From: Defluviicoccus sp. bin129
GTDB taxonomy: Bacteria; Pseudomonadota; Alphaproteobacteria; MPNO01
Assembly (NCBI GenBank): GCA_002239065.1
Contig: MPNO01000020.1
Location: 1 to 64,000 of the forward strand
Length of the DNA: 64,000 nucleotides
Direction: 5' to 3'
The notes beneath the pieces are model-generated. The model did not search any database. It saw only the letters and a program-made list of their open reading frames with translations, and had not been told where the DNA came from. The position numbers were made by a program, and so were the translations under genes. Below, piece after piece: positions 23,067 through 30,579 of this stretch (position 1 is its first letter; each line of letters starts with the position of its first letter).

Positions 23067-23314
23067 GCCCCGCCCGGGTCCTCTTCGGCCGCGTCGACCC
23101 GCGCCTCGATGTCCTTGAGCCAGCGCCGCTGCCTGTCCGAGACGAAGGTGCCGGAGCCGTAGCGGTCGACGCGCAGCAGCAGCCCGTCGACGAAACGGAT
23201 CTCCGAATCCGACAGCAGCTCGGCGCGCGCCCGCGCCTTGTCGATCGCCCCGGCGAGCCGGTCGAGCCCGTCGCCGATGCGGTCGTCGAACGGGGTCGGG
23301 TCGGGGCGGGTCAT
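23063..23314 (-). CDS. Hypothetical early protein
   Basis: The 83-aa product is helical: DDRIGDGLDRLAGAIDKARARAELLSDSEIRFVDGL, then RYGSGTFVSDRQRRWLKDIEAR. The second half resembles a short motif seen in small phage proteins next to replication genes. Coupled by ATGA on both sides. Confidence 0.6.
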   Translation of the reverse strand: MTRPDPTPFDDRIGDGLDRLAGAIDKARARAELLSDSEIRFVDGLLLRVDRYGSGTFVSDRQRRWLKDIEARVDAAEEDPGGA

Positions 23315-23496
23315 CGGGTCACCGCCTTCCCGCGCGCGCAGGCCGAGCACAGATCCCATGCGACCCAGTGGCAGGGCTCGCCGGTCTCCGGGTCGATGCA
23401 GGCGCGGTCGTCGCGGCAACCGCAGCCGCGGCAGCGGCGCATGCCGGACAGCGCCGGGCCGTCGCGCCACTCGGGCGGGAATTCGAGGACCGCCAT
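23311..23496 (-). CDS. Small zinc-ribbon protein
   Basis: The 61-aa product (ATG 23496) has CRGCGCRDDRAC, a CHWVAWDLCSAC block and a basic end. The Cys/His spacing of this CxxCGC...C..HW..DLCSxC pattern recurs in small phage proteins. Likely a zinc-stabilised DNA- or protein-binding unit. TGATG overlap with the Gam-like gene. Confidence 0.7.
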   Translation of the reverse strand: MAVLEFPPEWRDGPALSGMRRCRGCGCRDDRACIDPETGEPCHWVAWDLCSACARGKAVTR

Positions 23497-24047
23497 CACG
23501 CCGCCTCCGCCTCGATTCCGGCCGGGTCCGCGTCGTCGATCAGCGCGGCGACCAGCCGGTCGACGTCGCTCTCGGCGACCGCGATCACGATCTCGTCGAC
23601 CGGGTCGGCGATGGCGACCCCGAGGCGCGCGAGCTCGCCGCCCGGCATCTTGCGCAGCGCCTTCTTGTCGAGGCTCTCCCTGACATTGACCGTCGCCGCC
23701 TCGCGGTCGGGGAACAGCTTGCGCAGGCGCGCGATCGCCTGCGCCTCGTCGCCGATGTCGAGCGCGCCGGCCTGTTTGCGCCAGCCGAATTTCACCCCGT
23801 CGACGGCCACGGTGCGCGGCCGGACGAACAAATCCGGGCGCGCCCCGATGGCGGCGCGCAGCGCGTCATGCGCCGCCGCCGCATCGGCGACGCGGCCGCG
23901 CAGGCCGCGGATGCGGGACCGGATCGCCTTGCGCTGGAGGTCGCGGATCTCCTCGGCGGTGTCCTCCAGCGCGTCGCGCGCCCTCGCGTAGTCGCGGGCG
24001 AGCGCGACGATGCCGTCCATGCTTGCCGGCGTAGCCTTTTCCGTCAT
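23496..24047 (-). CDS. gam: Gam-like host-nuclease inhibitor
   Basis: The 183-aa product is close to Mu Gam (174 aa). The N-terminal half is a long coiled coil (RDYARARDALEDTAEEIRDLQRK). Then come GVKFGWRKQAGAL, AIARLRKLFPD, LDKKALRKMPGGELARLG, VAIADPVDEIVIA, the order seen in Gam proteins, which bind DNA ends and block RecBCD-type nucleases. Confidence is moderate because the motif is short. Confidence 0.65.
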   Translation of the reverse strand: MTEKATPASMDGIVALARDYARARDALEDTAEEIRDLQRKAIRSRIRGLRGRVADAAAAHDALRAAIGARPDLFVRPRTVAVDGVKFGWRKQAGALDIGDEAQAIARLRKLFPDREAATVNVRESLDKKALRKMPGGELARLGVAIADPVDEIVIAVAESDVDRLVAALIDDADPAGIEAEAA

Positions 24048-24142
24048 TTCCCCGTTCTCCTCCGGTTGGGCGCCGGCCGGCCCCACAGGGTGCGGAGCCA
24101 GCGCAGCTGCTGGCGCAGCCAGCGCGGGCAGAGGCGCGTCAC
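24044..24142 (-). CDS. 32-aa basic micropeptide
   Basis: GTG at 24142 overlaps the stop of the DnaA-like gene (GTGA) and its own stop overlaps the gam start (ATGA). The peptide is Arg- and Trp-rich (RLCPRWLRQQLRWLRTLWGR). The coupling on both sides supports translation. Function unknown; it could act at the membrane or on nucleic acid. Confidence 0.5.
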   Translation of the reverse strand: MTRLCPRWLRQQLRWLRTLWGRPAPNRRRTGK

Positions 24143-24612
24143 GGCCCGGTCTCCAGGACGGCCGCCATCCGCTTGAGCCGCCGTTGCACCGCCTCGATCT
24201 CGGCCTGGAGGGTGCGGACCTCGTGCAGCGCCCATTTCACGCGGTCGCGCCGGACCGCGCCGCCCGCGCCGACCGCATTGCCCGTCCCGAGGCGGCGCAG
24301 CAGGCGCTGCATGCGCTCGTATTCCTCGGGATGCACGAGCCGCGCCTCGACCGCCCGGCAGGCGTGTCCGACCGTCGAGTGGTCGCGGTCGCCGAAATGC
24401 TTGCCGATCGCCGCCGCCGTGTGGGCGGTGAGCCGGCGGCACAGCCACATCGCCGCCTGGCGGGGCCGCGCGACCGCGGCCGAGCGGCCTGGCGCCACGA
24501 GATCGGGCACGCCGACGCCGTAGTCCTCGGCGACCGCCGCCTTGATCGCCGCGATCGAGGGCCCGTCGGGCGGCGGCGGCGGCCGGTCGATCCCGATGCC
24601 GAGCCCGTCCAT
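24139..24612 (-). CDS. DnaA domain IV-like DNA-binding protein
   Basis: The 157-aa product has RPRQAAMWLCRRLTAHTAAAIGKHFG followed by RDHSTVGHACRAVE. This is the helix-turn-helix and signature loop of DnaA domain IV, which contacts DnaA boxes. No AAA+ domain is present. A C-terminal coiled coil (EVRTLQAEIEAVQRRLKRM) follows. It may bind host or phage DnaA boxes and influence replication. TGATG overlap upstream. Confidence 0.8.
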   Translation of the reverse strand: MDGLGIGIDRPPPPPDGPSIAAIKAAVAEDYGVGVPDLVAPGRSAAVARPRQAAMWLCRRLTAHTAAAIGKHFGDRDHSTVGHACRAVEARLVHPEEYERMQRLLRRLGTGNAVGAGGAVRRDRVKWALHEVRTLQAEIEAVQRRLKRMAAVLETGP

Positions 24613-25232
24613 CACGCCGCGCTCCCGGGGGCCGGGCCGGACGGCGCCGGGACCGGCCGGCCCCGCGGCGGCAGCGCGACCACGTTGCCTGCCCCGGACA
24701 CCGTTCCGGGGCCTGTCCCGGACACCGTTCCGGGGCCTGGCGGGGCGGGCGGGTCGAGCCGGTCGGCGACCGCCGTCATGAACTCGGCGACAAGCGCGTC
24801 GGCGGGGTCGCCGTAGAACTCGAAGCGGCGGCGCTGGGCGGCCGCCGAATCGCGGATCGCCGCGGCGGCGCGGGCGGCGACCGCGGCCGGCGCGGCGGGC
24901 GGCGCGGGATCGACGTCGATCGCCGCCTCGTCCTCCAGCCCGACCGCCAGATGCTCGGCCATCGCGGCCAGGATGGCGACCGGCTCCCAGCCCGCCCGGT
25001 TCGTCTCGATCAGCGCGTCGAGTATCGCGCGCAGCGCGCGCGCCGATTGCAGCGGACACAGCCACGCCTCGGCCGCCTCGCCGCTCTCCCTGGCGGCGCG
25101 CATCTCGAGGTCGAGCGAGAGCGAGCGCAGCCGGCGCGAGACGTCGCCGAGCGCGCCGTAATCGACCCCCGCCGGGCCGAGCTGGTCGTTGAGCCCGTCG
25201 CGGACCGCGAGCAGCGTCTCGGCCGGGTTCAT
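24612..25232 (-). CDS. Hypothetical early protein, Ala-rich
   Basis: The 206-aa product has an N-terminal helical region (LLAVRDGLNDQLGPAGVDYG), a middle helical region (SARALRAILDALIETNRAGW), and a Pro/Gly-rich tail with a repeated PGTVSG unit. The tail DNA holds a short direct repeat (about 24700-24740). No family recognised. Coupled by ATGA upstream. Confidence 0.6.
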   Translation of the reverse strand: MNPAETLLAVRDGLNDQLGPAGVDYGALGDVSRRLRSLSLDLEMRAARESGEAAEAWLCPLQSARALRAILDALIETNRAGWEPVAILAAMAEHLAVGLEDEAAIDVDPAPPAAPAAVAARAAAAIRDSAAAQRRRFEFYGDPADALVAEFMTAVADRLDPPAPPGPGTVSGTGPGTVSGAGNVVALPPRGRPVPAPSGPAPGSAA

Positions 25233-25453
25233 TTGCCCACCGCCTCGCGGCCGGCATCGGTCAGCCGCCATTTCGTGGTCCAGGTCGCCGGCGGCCGCGT
25301 CTCGGGCTCGACCAGACCGCGCGCCGCCAGCCGCTTGAGGGCGGCCGCCACCGTCTCCGCCGTGTTCTGCGTCCCCGACAGCCGGTACGCCGTGCGCGGC
25401 CCCGCGGCGAGCGCCGCGAGCAGGCCGCGCTGGCGGCGCGTCAGCCGGGTCAC
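25229..25453 (-). CDS. Winged-helix protein
   Basis: The 74-aa product from GTG 25453 (GTGA overlap) reads as a complete winged helix: TRRQRGLLAALAAGPRTAY, NTAETVAAALKRLAARGLVE, then a wing PPATWTTKWRLTDAGREAV. Likely a phage regulator. Confidence 0.7.
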   Translation of the reverse strand: MTRLTRRQRGLLAALAAGPRTAYRLSGTQNTAETVAAALKRLAARGLVEPETRPPATWTTKWRLTDAGREAVGK

Positions 25454-25734
25454 GCCGCGATCTCCTCGTCGAGGAAGTCGAAGAACGCCTCGAATGCCGC
25501 GAGGGCATCGGCGTCGTTCTCCGCTTCCGGTACGCCGGGCACCAGCAGCGTCTCGCCGTCATAGGAGCGGCGCGCCCGCACCTCGATCGCCGCGAGCGGC
25601 ACGTCGGGCAGGGAGAGCGCGCCCCGCCGACACGGCTCCCCCCCCCGCCGCCGGGCCCCCCCCCCCCCCCAAAACTCGATCAGGCCGCTGCGCCATGCAT
25701 GCGCCCGCCGGGTCACGCCGCGATCTCCTCGTCG
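25444..25734. repeat. 28-bp direct repeat flanking the gene after muB
   Basis: Positions 25444-25471 and 25707-25734 are identical. Each encodes the end DEEIAA, a stop and an overlapping GTG start. The spacing is 263 bases, and the region between holds the poly-C runs. Either a real duplication or an assembly join. Confidence 0.8.
25450..25716 (-). CDS. Small acidic protein after muB, interrupted by poly-C tracts
   Basis: GTG at 25716 overlaps the muB stop (GTGA). Beginning (SGLIEF) and end (LAAFEAFFDFLDEEIAA) look real. The middle contains runs of 15 C (25656-25670) and 9 C (25638-25646) that translate to poly-Gly. They look like sequence artefacts. The true length is uncertain (88 aa as read). 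Confidence 0.5.
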   Translation of the reverse strand: MTRRAHAWRSGLIEFWGGGGARRRGGEPCRRGALSLPDVPLAAIEVRARRSYDGETLLVPGVPEAENDADALAAFEAFFDFLDEEIAA

Positions 25735-26672
25735 GCCGCGATTGCCAGGTCCTCGACCTCGACCCGCTCGCGGCCCTCGTCCCGCGCGATCAGCCAGGCG
25801 CGGGCGAGCAGGCGGCGGAGCGCGTGCATCCCGCCCGGCCCGCGCGCGACGGTGAGCGACGTCTTGATCTCGCGCTTGTTGGCGGGGCGCCGCAGGACGC
25901 CCGATACGAGCTCCGCCACGTCCTCCTCGGACGGCAGGGGAATGCCGACCCGGAATCCGATGCGGCCCACGATCTGCGGACAGCGGGCGAGCGTCATCCG
26001 CACGCTGTCGTCGCCGATCAGCGCGAGGCCGCAGCCGGCGACATCCCGTATGCAGCGGAGCTCGTCCAGCAGCTTGGCGGTCAAATGGTGGGCCTCGTCG
26101 ACCACCAGCAGCGCGCCGCGATCCTGAAGGCGGGCGATGATCGCGGACTCGGCATCCAGCGCCGAGCCATGGGTGGCGCCGACCCCGACCGCGACGCCGA
26201 TCCGCCCGAGTAGCCCGGGCAAGCCTCGCACCGCCACGGTCATCGAGTCGTAATAGGCCGAGGAATTGGTCCGGCAATAGTGGTTCGCGGCCCAGCTCTT
26301 GCCGGCGCCCGACTGCCCGTGCACCAGCACGACATCGCCGACCGCCTGGGCGTGGGAAAGCGCGGTCATCACCCGGTCGGTGACGGCAAGCTCGCGATGG
26401 GAGTCGAGACCGGCCGCGGCGAAGGACCGCCGCTGCGACTCGCGCCGCGTCTGCAACCAGATCGCGATCCGGCGCTCGACCGCGGGGACGTCGCCCGGAT
26501 AGGTGTCGTTGAGCCACTGGCTCAGCGTCGAAGAGGACACGCCGTCGATTTGACCGGCCGCCGCGTTCTTCGAGAGACCGGCGTTTTGGATCTCGGCCAG
26601 GAAGTCGGCCTTCAGCGTCTCCGAGCCGGCCTGAGGATCGGCCGGGTCGATGTGGTGGACGTTCTCAGTCAT
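25713..26672 (-). CDS. muB: MuB-like transposition ATPase
   Basis: The product is 319 aa (Mu B 312 aa). The N-terminus has a helix-turn-helix (GLSKNAAAGQIDGVSSSTLSQW). Walker A is GQSGAGKS (119-126) and Walker B ALLVVDEAHH (187-196). It binds target DNA, stimulates MuA and gives target immunity. ATG 26672 overlaps the muA end; the TTG one codon upstream is an alternative. Confidence 0.92.
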   Translation of the reverse strand: MTENVHHIDPADPQAGSETLKADFLAEIQNAGLSKNAAAGQIDGVSSSTLSQWLNDTYPGDVPAVERRIAIWLQTRRESQRRSFAAAGLDSHRELAVTDRVMTALSHAQAVGDVVLVHGQSGAGKSWAANHYCRTNSSAYYDSMTVAVRGLPGLLGRIGVAVGVGATHGSALDAESAIIARLQDRGALLVVDEAHHLTAKLLDELRCIRDVAGCGLALIGDDSVRMTLARCPQIVGRIGFRVGIPLPSEEDVAELVSGVLRRPANKREIKTSLTVARGPGGMHALRRLLARAWLIARDEGRERVEVEDLAIAADEEIAA

Positions 26673-28593
26673 CAAGTTTCTCCCGATAGAATCTGCGCGC
26701 GGCGGCGAGGAAGCGGTCCCTGCCGCCGGTGCCTGTGTTGCGTTGCTCTTGCGGGGAGTCCGCCGCGTCGGCGGCGTCCTGGGCTTGCGCCGCGGCGGCG
26801 AGCCCGTCGCTCTCGTGCCGCTCCGCCGGGGCGGGGAAGGCGATCACGTCGTCGGCCCGCCGGGCGGCCCGGTCCAGGACCTCGCCGGCGATCGAGCCGG
26901 GGCGGTGCTCCCGGGCGAGGTCGCGCGCCTTCTTCCGGTGGCCCCGGTTGTCCGCCTGCCAGTTGGCGACCGCCCTGGCCGCGATCCCCTGGCGGTCGAC
27001 GCCGGGCGCCATGCAGTCCTCGGCGATGCAGATGAACGTCCGCGGCACCGTCAGGGTGAAGACGAAGATCCGGCGCCAGTCGGCGGGGTCGTGGCGGACA
27101 TGGACCTTCCGGCGCATCCAGTGGCCGAGCTCGGGCGCGATGTAGTGGCGGCCGCCGAGCTTGATGCCTTCCTTCCACACCGTGCGCTCGCCGTTCCCGG
27201 CCGGCGGGGCGAGCAGGATGTCGAGGCCGCGCTCGTCGACGCGGCGCCGCTCGCCCGTCCACGACGCGGCCTTCTGGAACGGGGAGAGCCCATCGAGCCC
27301 GCCATGCGTCCGGCGCTCGTAGATCGCCTGGCACCAGGTCTCGATCCGCGCCTGAAGCTCCTCGGGCGTCAGCGCGCAGCGGAACGTCGCCACCGGCTCG
27401 TCGCCGCACTGCTGGGCGAAGGCCTTGCGCGAGCGGAGCCGCTCGGCCTGCGCGACGTTGTGGCCGGTGAAGCCCTCCAGCCGGCAGAAGAGATCGCGCG
27501 AGAGAGTGCCGAAAAAACGCTCGATAAACGGCTTTTTTTCGGGCGAAAACTTGCCCACCGGGATGTGCTCGATCCCGAGATCGAGCCATACGTGGCGGAG
27601 ATGCTGCGAGACGTAGTCGGCGCCCTGGTCCGTCTTCACGATCCGGGGCGCGCCCCAGTCGAGCAGGCAGCGGCGGACCAGCGCGGCGATCGCCGCCGCC
27701 CTGGAGGTCGGGGCGACCAGCGCCTTGGGGCGGCGGCTCCAGACGTCGATGCCGCCGATCAGGGCGTAGCGCTTGCCGTCGCCGCACATCACGTCGGCGA
27801 TGGTCGAGTCGAGCTCCCACAGCGCGTTGAGCCCCTCGACCGCTTCCGAGGCGCTGCCGAAGGCGGGCCTCGACCGCGAGCGGTGGCCGTCCGGATCGGC
27901 GACCGCCGAGATCGCCTCGGCGTTTTCCGCCCGCCAGCGCCGCGCGAAGCGCCGGACCTGCGAGATGCTCGGCGGCTCGCGGTCGGGGAGGCGGGCCTCG
28001 ACCGCCTCCAGGAGATGGGCCGCCGTGATGTGGTGCGGGTTGTCGAACAGGCACCCCTCGAGGAGGGCGCGGAGCTCGGGATCGGCGTCGATCCCCGACA
28101 CCCGCCCGCCGCTTCCGGGCACGAGGCCCGTGAGCTTGCGGGCGGCATGGGCGGCCCGCCAGCGCTGCATCGTGTTCCACGCGACGGACGGGATCAGCGC
28201 GCTTGTCTCCTCGGAGACCCCGGCGCCGGTCGCCTTGTAGATTTCCGCCCATTCGCGGAGGGCGCGGACCAAAGGCAACCCGCGCGCGCGGCGCCAGGCC
28301 TCGAAGGCGGCGAGGATTTCGACCCGCGCGTCGGCGATGGCGCCGCGGGTGTCGTCGGGCGGGAGCACGAACGGGAGGGGCGCGTCCGGCGCCGGGGCGG
28401 CCGCGCCGCGCAGCGCCGCCTGGGTCTCCGCCGGCAGCGAGGTTTCGAGCCATTCGAGCACCCGCCGCCGCCCCCATCGCGCCTCGCGGCAGACCCAGCC
28501 CCGGCGCGGTCCGTGCAGCTGGATCGGGCGCGGGCCGTTCGGCATGCCGGGCAGCCCGACGAGCTCCGCCGTCCGGTGCCAGCACGCGCTCAC
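26665..28593 (-). CDS. muA: MuA-like DDE transposase
   Basis: The product is 642 aa from GTG 28593 (Mu A 663 aa). The N-terminal helix-turn-helix region is followed by a DDE core: D262 (WELDST), D322 (VKTDQGADY), E358 (PFIERFFGT). The C-terminal region has the MuB/ClpX-interacting character, rich in Arg and Ala. It cuts and joins phage ends during integration and replicative transposition. GTGA overlap with the upstream gene. Confidence 0.93.
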   Translation of the reverse strand: MSACWHRTAELVGLPGMPNGPRPIQLHGPRRGWVCREARWGRRRVLEWLETSLPAETQAALRGAAAPAPDAPLPFVLPPDDTRGAIADARVEILAAFEAWRRARGLPLVRALREWAEIYKATGAGVSEETSALIPSVAWNTMQRWRAAHAARKLTGLVPGSGGRVSGIDADPELRALLEGCLFDNPHHITAAHLLEAVEARLPDREPPSISQVRRFARRWRAENAEAISAVADPDGHRSRSRPAFGSASEAVEGLNALWELDSTIADVMCGDGKRYALIGGIDVWSRRPKALVAPTSRAAAIAALVRRCLLDWGAPRIVKTDQGADYVSQHLRHVWLDLGIEHIPVGKFSPEKKPFIERFFGTLSRDLFCRLEGFTGHNVAQAERLRSRKAFAQQCGDEPVATFRCALTPEELQARIETWCQAIYERRTHGGLDGLSPFQKAASWTGERRRVDERGLDILLAPPAGNGERTVWKEGIKLGGRHYIAPELGHWMRRKVHVRHDPADWRRIFVFTLTVPRTFICIAEDCMAPGVDRQGIAARAVANWQADNRGHRKKARDLAREHRPGSIAGEVLDRAARRADDVIAFPAPAERHESDGLAAAAQAQDAADAADSPQEQRNTGTGGRDRFLAAARRFYREKLDD

Positions 28594-28862
28594 GAGGATC
28601 TTCCGCTCATGGCGGCTTCCAGGCGGCGGACCATCTCCTTCTCGGATCGGAACGGCCCGCGATCCCGCCTCAGCGCCGCGGGAAGCCGGTGGAAATCCGG
28701 GAACCGGGGGGCTTCCTGGAACGCGTCCATCTGCCATCCGGCCCGGTACCGCACGCCGCCGGAGGCCAGTTTCACGACCGCGCCGACGGTGCGGCCGCGG
28801 TAGCGGAGCTCGGACGGCAGGTCGCCGGGATGCGGCGCGATCTTGATCGCCGGCCGCCTCAT
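28590..28862 (-). CDS. Hypothetical early protein before muA
   Basis: The 90-aa product contains PSELRYRGRTVGAVVKLASGGVRYRAGWQ and FHRLPAALRRDRGPFRSEKEMVRRLEAA. A small alpha/beta protein, possibly DNA-binding. It overlaps both neighbours by 4 bases. No family recognised. Confidence 0.65.
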   Translation of the reverse strand: MRRPAIKIAPHPGDLPSELRYRGRTVGAVVKLASGGVRYRAGWQMDAFQEAPRFPDFHRLPAALRRDRGPFRSEKEMVRRLEAAMSGRSS

Positions 28863-29089
28863 GCCGCCGTCTCCTCGATCACCACCTCGGCGAGCGACCC
28901 GAGCTCGTCCACCTCCTCGGACGGCAGCCGTTCCGGGTCTGCGCCGGGGGCGGCGAGCACGGAGAACTCGTCGAGGACCACCACGACACTGCGGTCGGAG
29001 TTGACCAGGACGTCCATCAGCCGCACCTCGACGAACAGGTCGCGCTCGACCCCGCCGACCTCCGCCCGGAGCGGAACCAGGACGCTCAC
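28859..29089 (-). CDS. Hypothetical early protein
   Basis: The 76-aa product starts at GTG 29089, chosen because it overlaps the upstream stop as GTGA, the rule in this operon. It reads LVPLRAEVGGVERDLFVEVRLMDVLVN then acidic helical sequence. An ATG further up (29224) would need a long overlap. No family recognised. Confidence 0.55.
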   Translation of the reverse strand: MSVLVPLRAEVGGVERDLFVEVRLMDVLVNSDRSVVVVLDEFSVLAAPGADPERLPSEEVDELGSLAEVVIEETAA

Positions 29090-29319
29090 GAGGCCGCCCC
29101 CGATCCGCGCCGATCCGGGCGCCGCGCTGGAGGCGATGAGGGAGAGCTTCGACGAAAGAGCCGACAACATCGAAGCCACGCTGCCCGAAGCACTGCCGGC
29201 GGCGTTGGAAGCCGAGGCCCACATCTACGGCATCGCCGAAGAACAGCTAGCTGCTCGGGGGTGAAGAGCGGCCGGCCGCGCTCGACGAGAACCAGCGGCT
29301 CGATCCCGCGGCCGCCCAT
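29086..29319 (-). CDS. Doubtful small early ORF
   Basis: The 77-aa frame starts at ATG 29319, overlapping the upstream stop (TGATG), and ends in a GTGA overlap. The start (IEPLVLVERGRPLFTPEQLAVLRR) is convincing. The second half is Arg/Pro-rich and less so, and the DNA there is of lower GC. It may be frameshifted in the middle. Confidence 0.4.
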   Translation of the reverse strand: MGGRGIEPLVLVERGRPLFTPEQLAVLRRCRRCGPRLPTPPAVLRAAWLRCCRLFRRSSPSSPPARRPDRRGSGAAS

Positions 29320-29677
29320 CACGCCGCTTCCCCCGGCTCGGCGCCGGCGCCCGGCGGCGGGCGCTCGATATCGGCCGGCCAGTCGAGACCGGCCGGGCCG
29401 GGGGCGGGGGGCCACCTGGGGGGGGGGGCGGCGCGGCCGGGCGCGGGGCGGCGCCGGGCGGCGGGCGCTGGATATCGGCCGGCCAGTCGAGACCGGCCGG
29501 CCAGTGGTCGGAGAGCCACTGGAGGGCGCGCTCGGCGCGTCGGATCGTGACGCGGCCCGTGGCCAGGCGGTCGAAGAAATAGGCGTCGCGGACCAGGTAG
29601 GTGCCGAGCGAGCCCATCGTGATGTTGCGGGCCTCGGCGTAGATGCGCGCCAGGCGGGTGAGGCGCTGCGCATTCAT
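29319..29677 (-). CDS. First early gene (Ner position), broken by a 104-bp duplication
   Basis: From ATG 29677 the frame reads MNAQRLTRLARIYAEARNIT and ERALQWLSDHWP, likely a helix-turn-helix or helical regulator of about 85 aa. The expected end GAGAEPGEAA with stop at 29319 is in another frame after a 104-bp duplicated segment (see repeat). If the duplication is real, the zero frame runs on to 29225. It faces the repressor across the operator region. Confidence 0.6.
29353..29500. repeat. 44-bp direct repeat, offset 104 bp, with G-run between copies
   Basis: Copies at 29353-29396 and 29457-29500 differ at one base. The spacer is very G-rich, with a run of 11 G (29418-29428). Offset 104 is not a multiple of three, so it shifts the frame of the early gene. 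Confidence 0.8.
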
Positions 29678-29747
29678 GCGCAATTCTTACGCGTAAATGC
29701 GCAAGTCTGCAACCCCAGATTGCGCAAAAATGCTCAACGGCTATGTA
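29677..29747. promoter_or_regulatory. Early operator-promoter region between repressor and early operon
   Basis: TGCGCAA occurs at 29677-29683 and 29698-29704, and the palindrome TTGCGCAA at 29720-29727, spaced about 21-22 bases, i.e. two helix turns. TTACGCGTAA (29687-29696) is a further palindrome. For the repressor, TTGCGC (29720) and TATGTA (29742) with a 16-base spacer form a promoter overlapping an operator. For the minus operon, TTGCAG (29712-29707) and TAAGAA (29689-29684) with a 17-base spacer would give a nearly leaderless start. Confidence 0.6.
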
Positions 29748-29776
29748 CGAGCCTCGTTCTTCTGTATATATGCAGA

Positions 29777-30574
29777 ATGCGACCCGAGGATTTCCTCGCC
29801 GCCGTCAGGGCGCGTCTGCAGACGACCGGGCAGTCGCGGCACGGCGCCGCCGTCGGCAACGATCTGCCGCGGGACGCGATCCGGCGCACGCTGGACGGAC
29901 GAATGCCCCGGCTCGACCGCGCCATCGAGATCTGCGACGCGCTGGGGCTCGAGTTCTATGTCGGCCCGCCGCGCGCCGGGCGCCCGCAACCGGTTGAGAG
30001 CCCGGGCCTTTCCGGCGCGGCGCTCGCCGATCTCGAACGCTCGACGAGGGACCTGGTGCGCCTCACCGCCGAGGCCGGCGGCGATCCGGTACCCGACGAT
30101 CTGTGGCCGGTGCTGGCCGCCGGGCGGGACCCCGGGGCGGAGAACGGTCACCGGCCGCCGGGCGCCCGCCCGGTCGAGGTGGTCGAGCTCAGGGCGGCGG
30201 CCGGCACCGGTGCCGAGACGCTGGACGAGGAGGTGGTGGGCTGCGTCTGGTTCCGCCGCGACTGGCTCGACGCGCGCGGGCTCGACCCGACCCGCTGCGC
30301 GGTGATTCGCGTGACGGGAGAATCGATGGAGCCGTTCCTCCTCGACGGCGATTCGCTCCTGGTCGACCGCGGGCGCCGCGATCGTCTGGATCGGGGCGTG
30401 TTCGTGGTGCGCACCGCCGACGGGCTGGTGGTCAAGCGCGCCCGGCTGAGCGCGCGCGGCGCCTGGCTGCTGATCAGCGAGCACCCGACATGGAAGCCCG
30501 CCCCCTGGCCCGACGACGCGGAGACGATCGGCCAGGTGGTGTGGATGGCCCGCACGATCGGCATCGAGGGGTGA
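29777..30574 (+). CDS. S24-type phage repressor (CI/LexA-like)
   Basis: The 265-aa product has an N-terminal XRE-like DNA-binding region (RHGAAVGNDLPRDAIRRTLDGRMPRLDRAIEICDALGL). The C-terminal S24 peptidase domain has VTGESMEPFLLDGDSLLVDR with the Ser and GLVVKRARL with the Lys. It should hold lysogeny and self-cleave after DNA damage. It is transcribed away from the early operon from overlapping operators. Confidence 0.9.
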   Translation: MRPEDFLAAVRARLQTTGQSRHGAAVGNDLPRDAIRRTLDGRMPRLDRAIEICDALGLEFYVGPPRAGRPQPVESPGLSGAALADLERSTRDLVRLTAEAGGDPVPDDLWPVLAAGRDPGAENGHRPPGARPVEVVELRAAAGTGAETLDEEVVGCVWFRRDWLDARGLDPTRCAVIRVTGESMEPFLLDGDSLLVDRGRRDRLDRGVFVVRTADGLVVKRARLSARGAWLLISEHPTWKPAPWPDDAETIGQVVWMARTIGIEG

Positions 30575-30579
30575 GGACC

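Noticed and set aside
24690..24745. Short direct repeat (ACCGTTCCGGGGCCTG-type) as a CRISPR-like or regulatory array
   Set aside because: Only two copies, in frame, coding for a repeated PGTVSG tail. This is simple coding repeat expansion.
28859..29224. Longer version of the 76-aa early gene starting at ATG 29224
   Set aside because: It would overlap the upstream frame by 139 bases and adds an Ala/Ser-rich stretch. The GTG at 29089 fits the GTGA rule of the operon.
29137..29264. Plus-strand 42-codon frame starting MRESFDERADNIEA
   Set aside because: The peptide looks protein-like and the DNA is of lower GC, but it runs against the early operon and lacks a ribosome binding site. Kept only as a note that this segment may be foreign.
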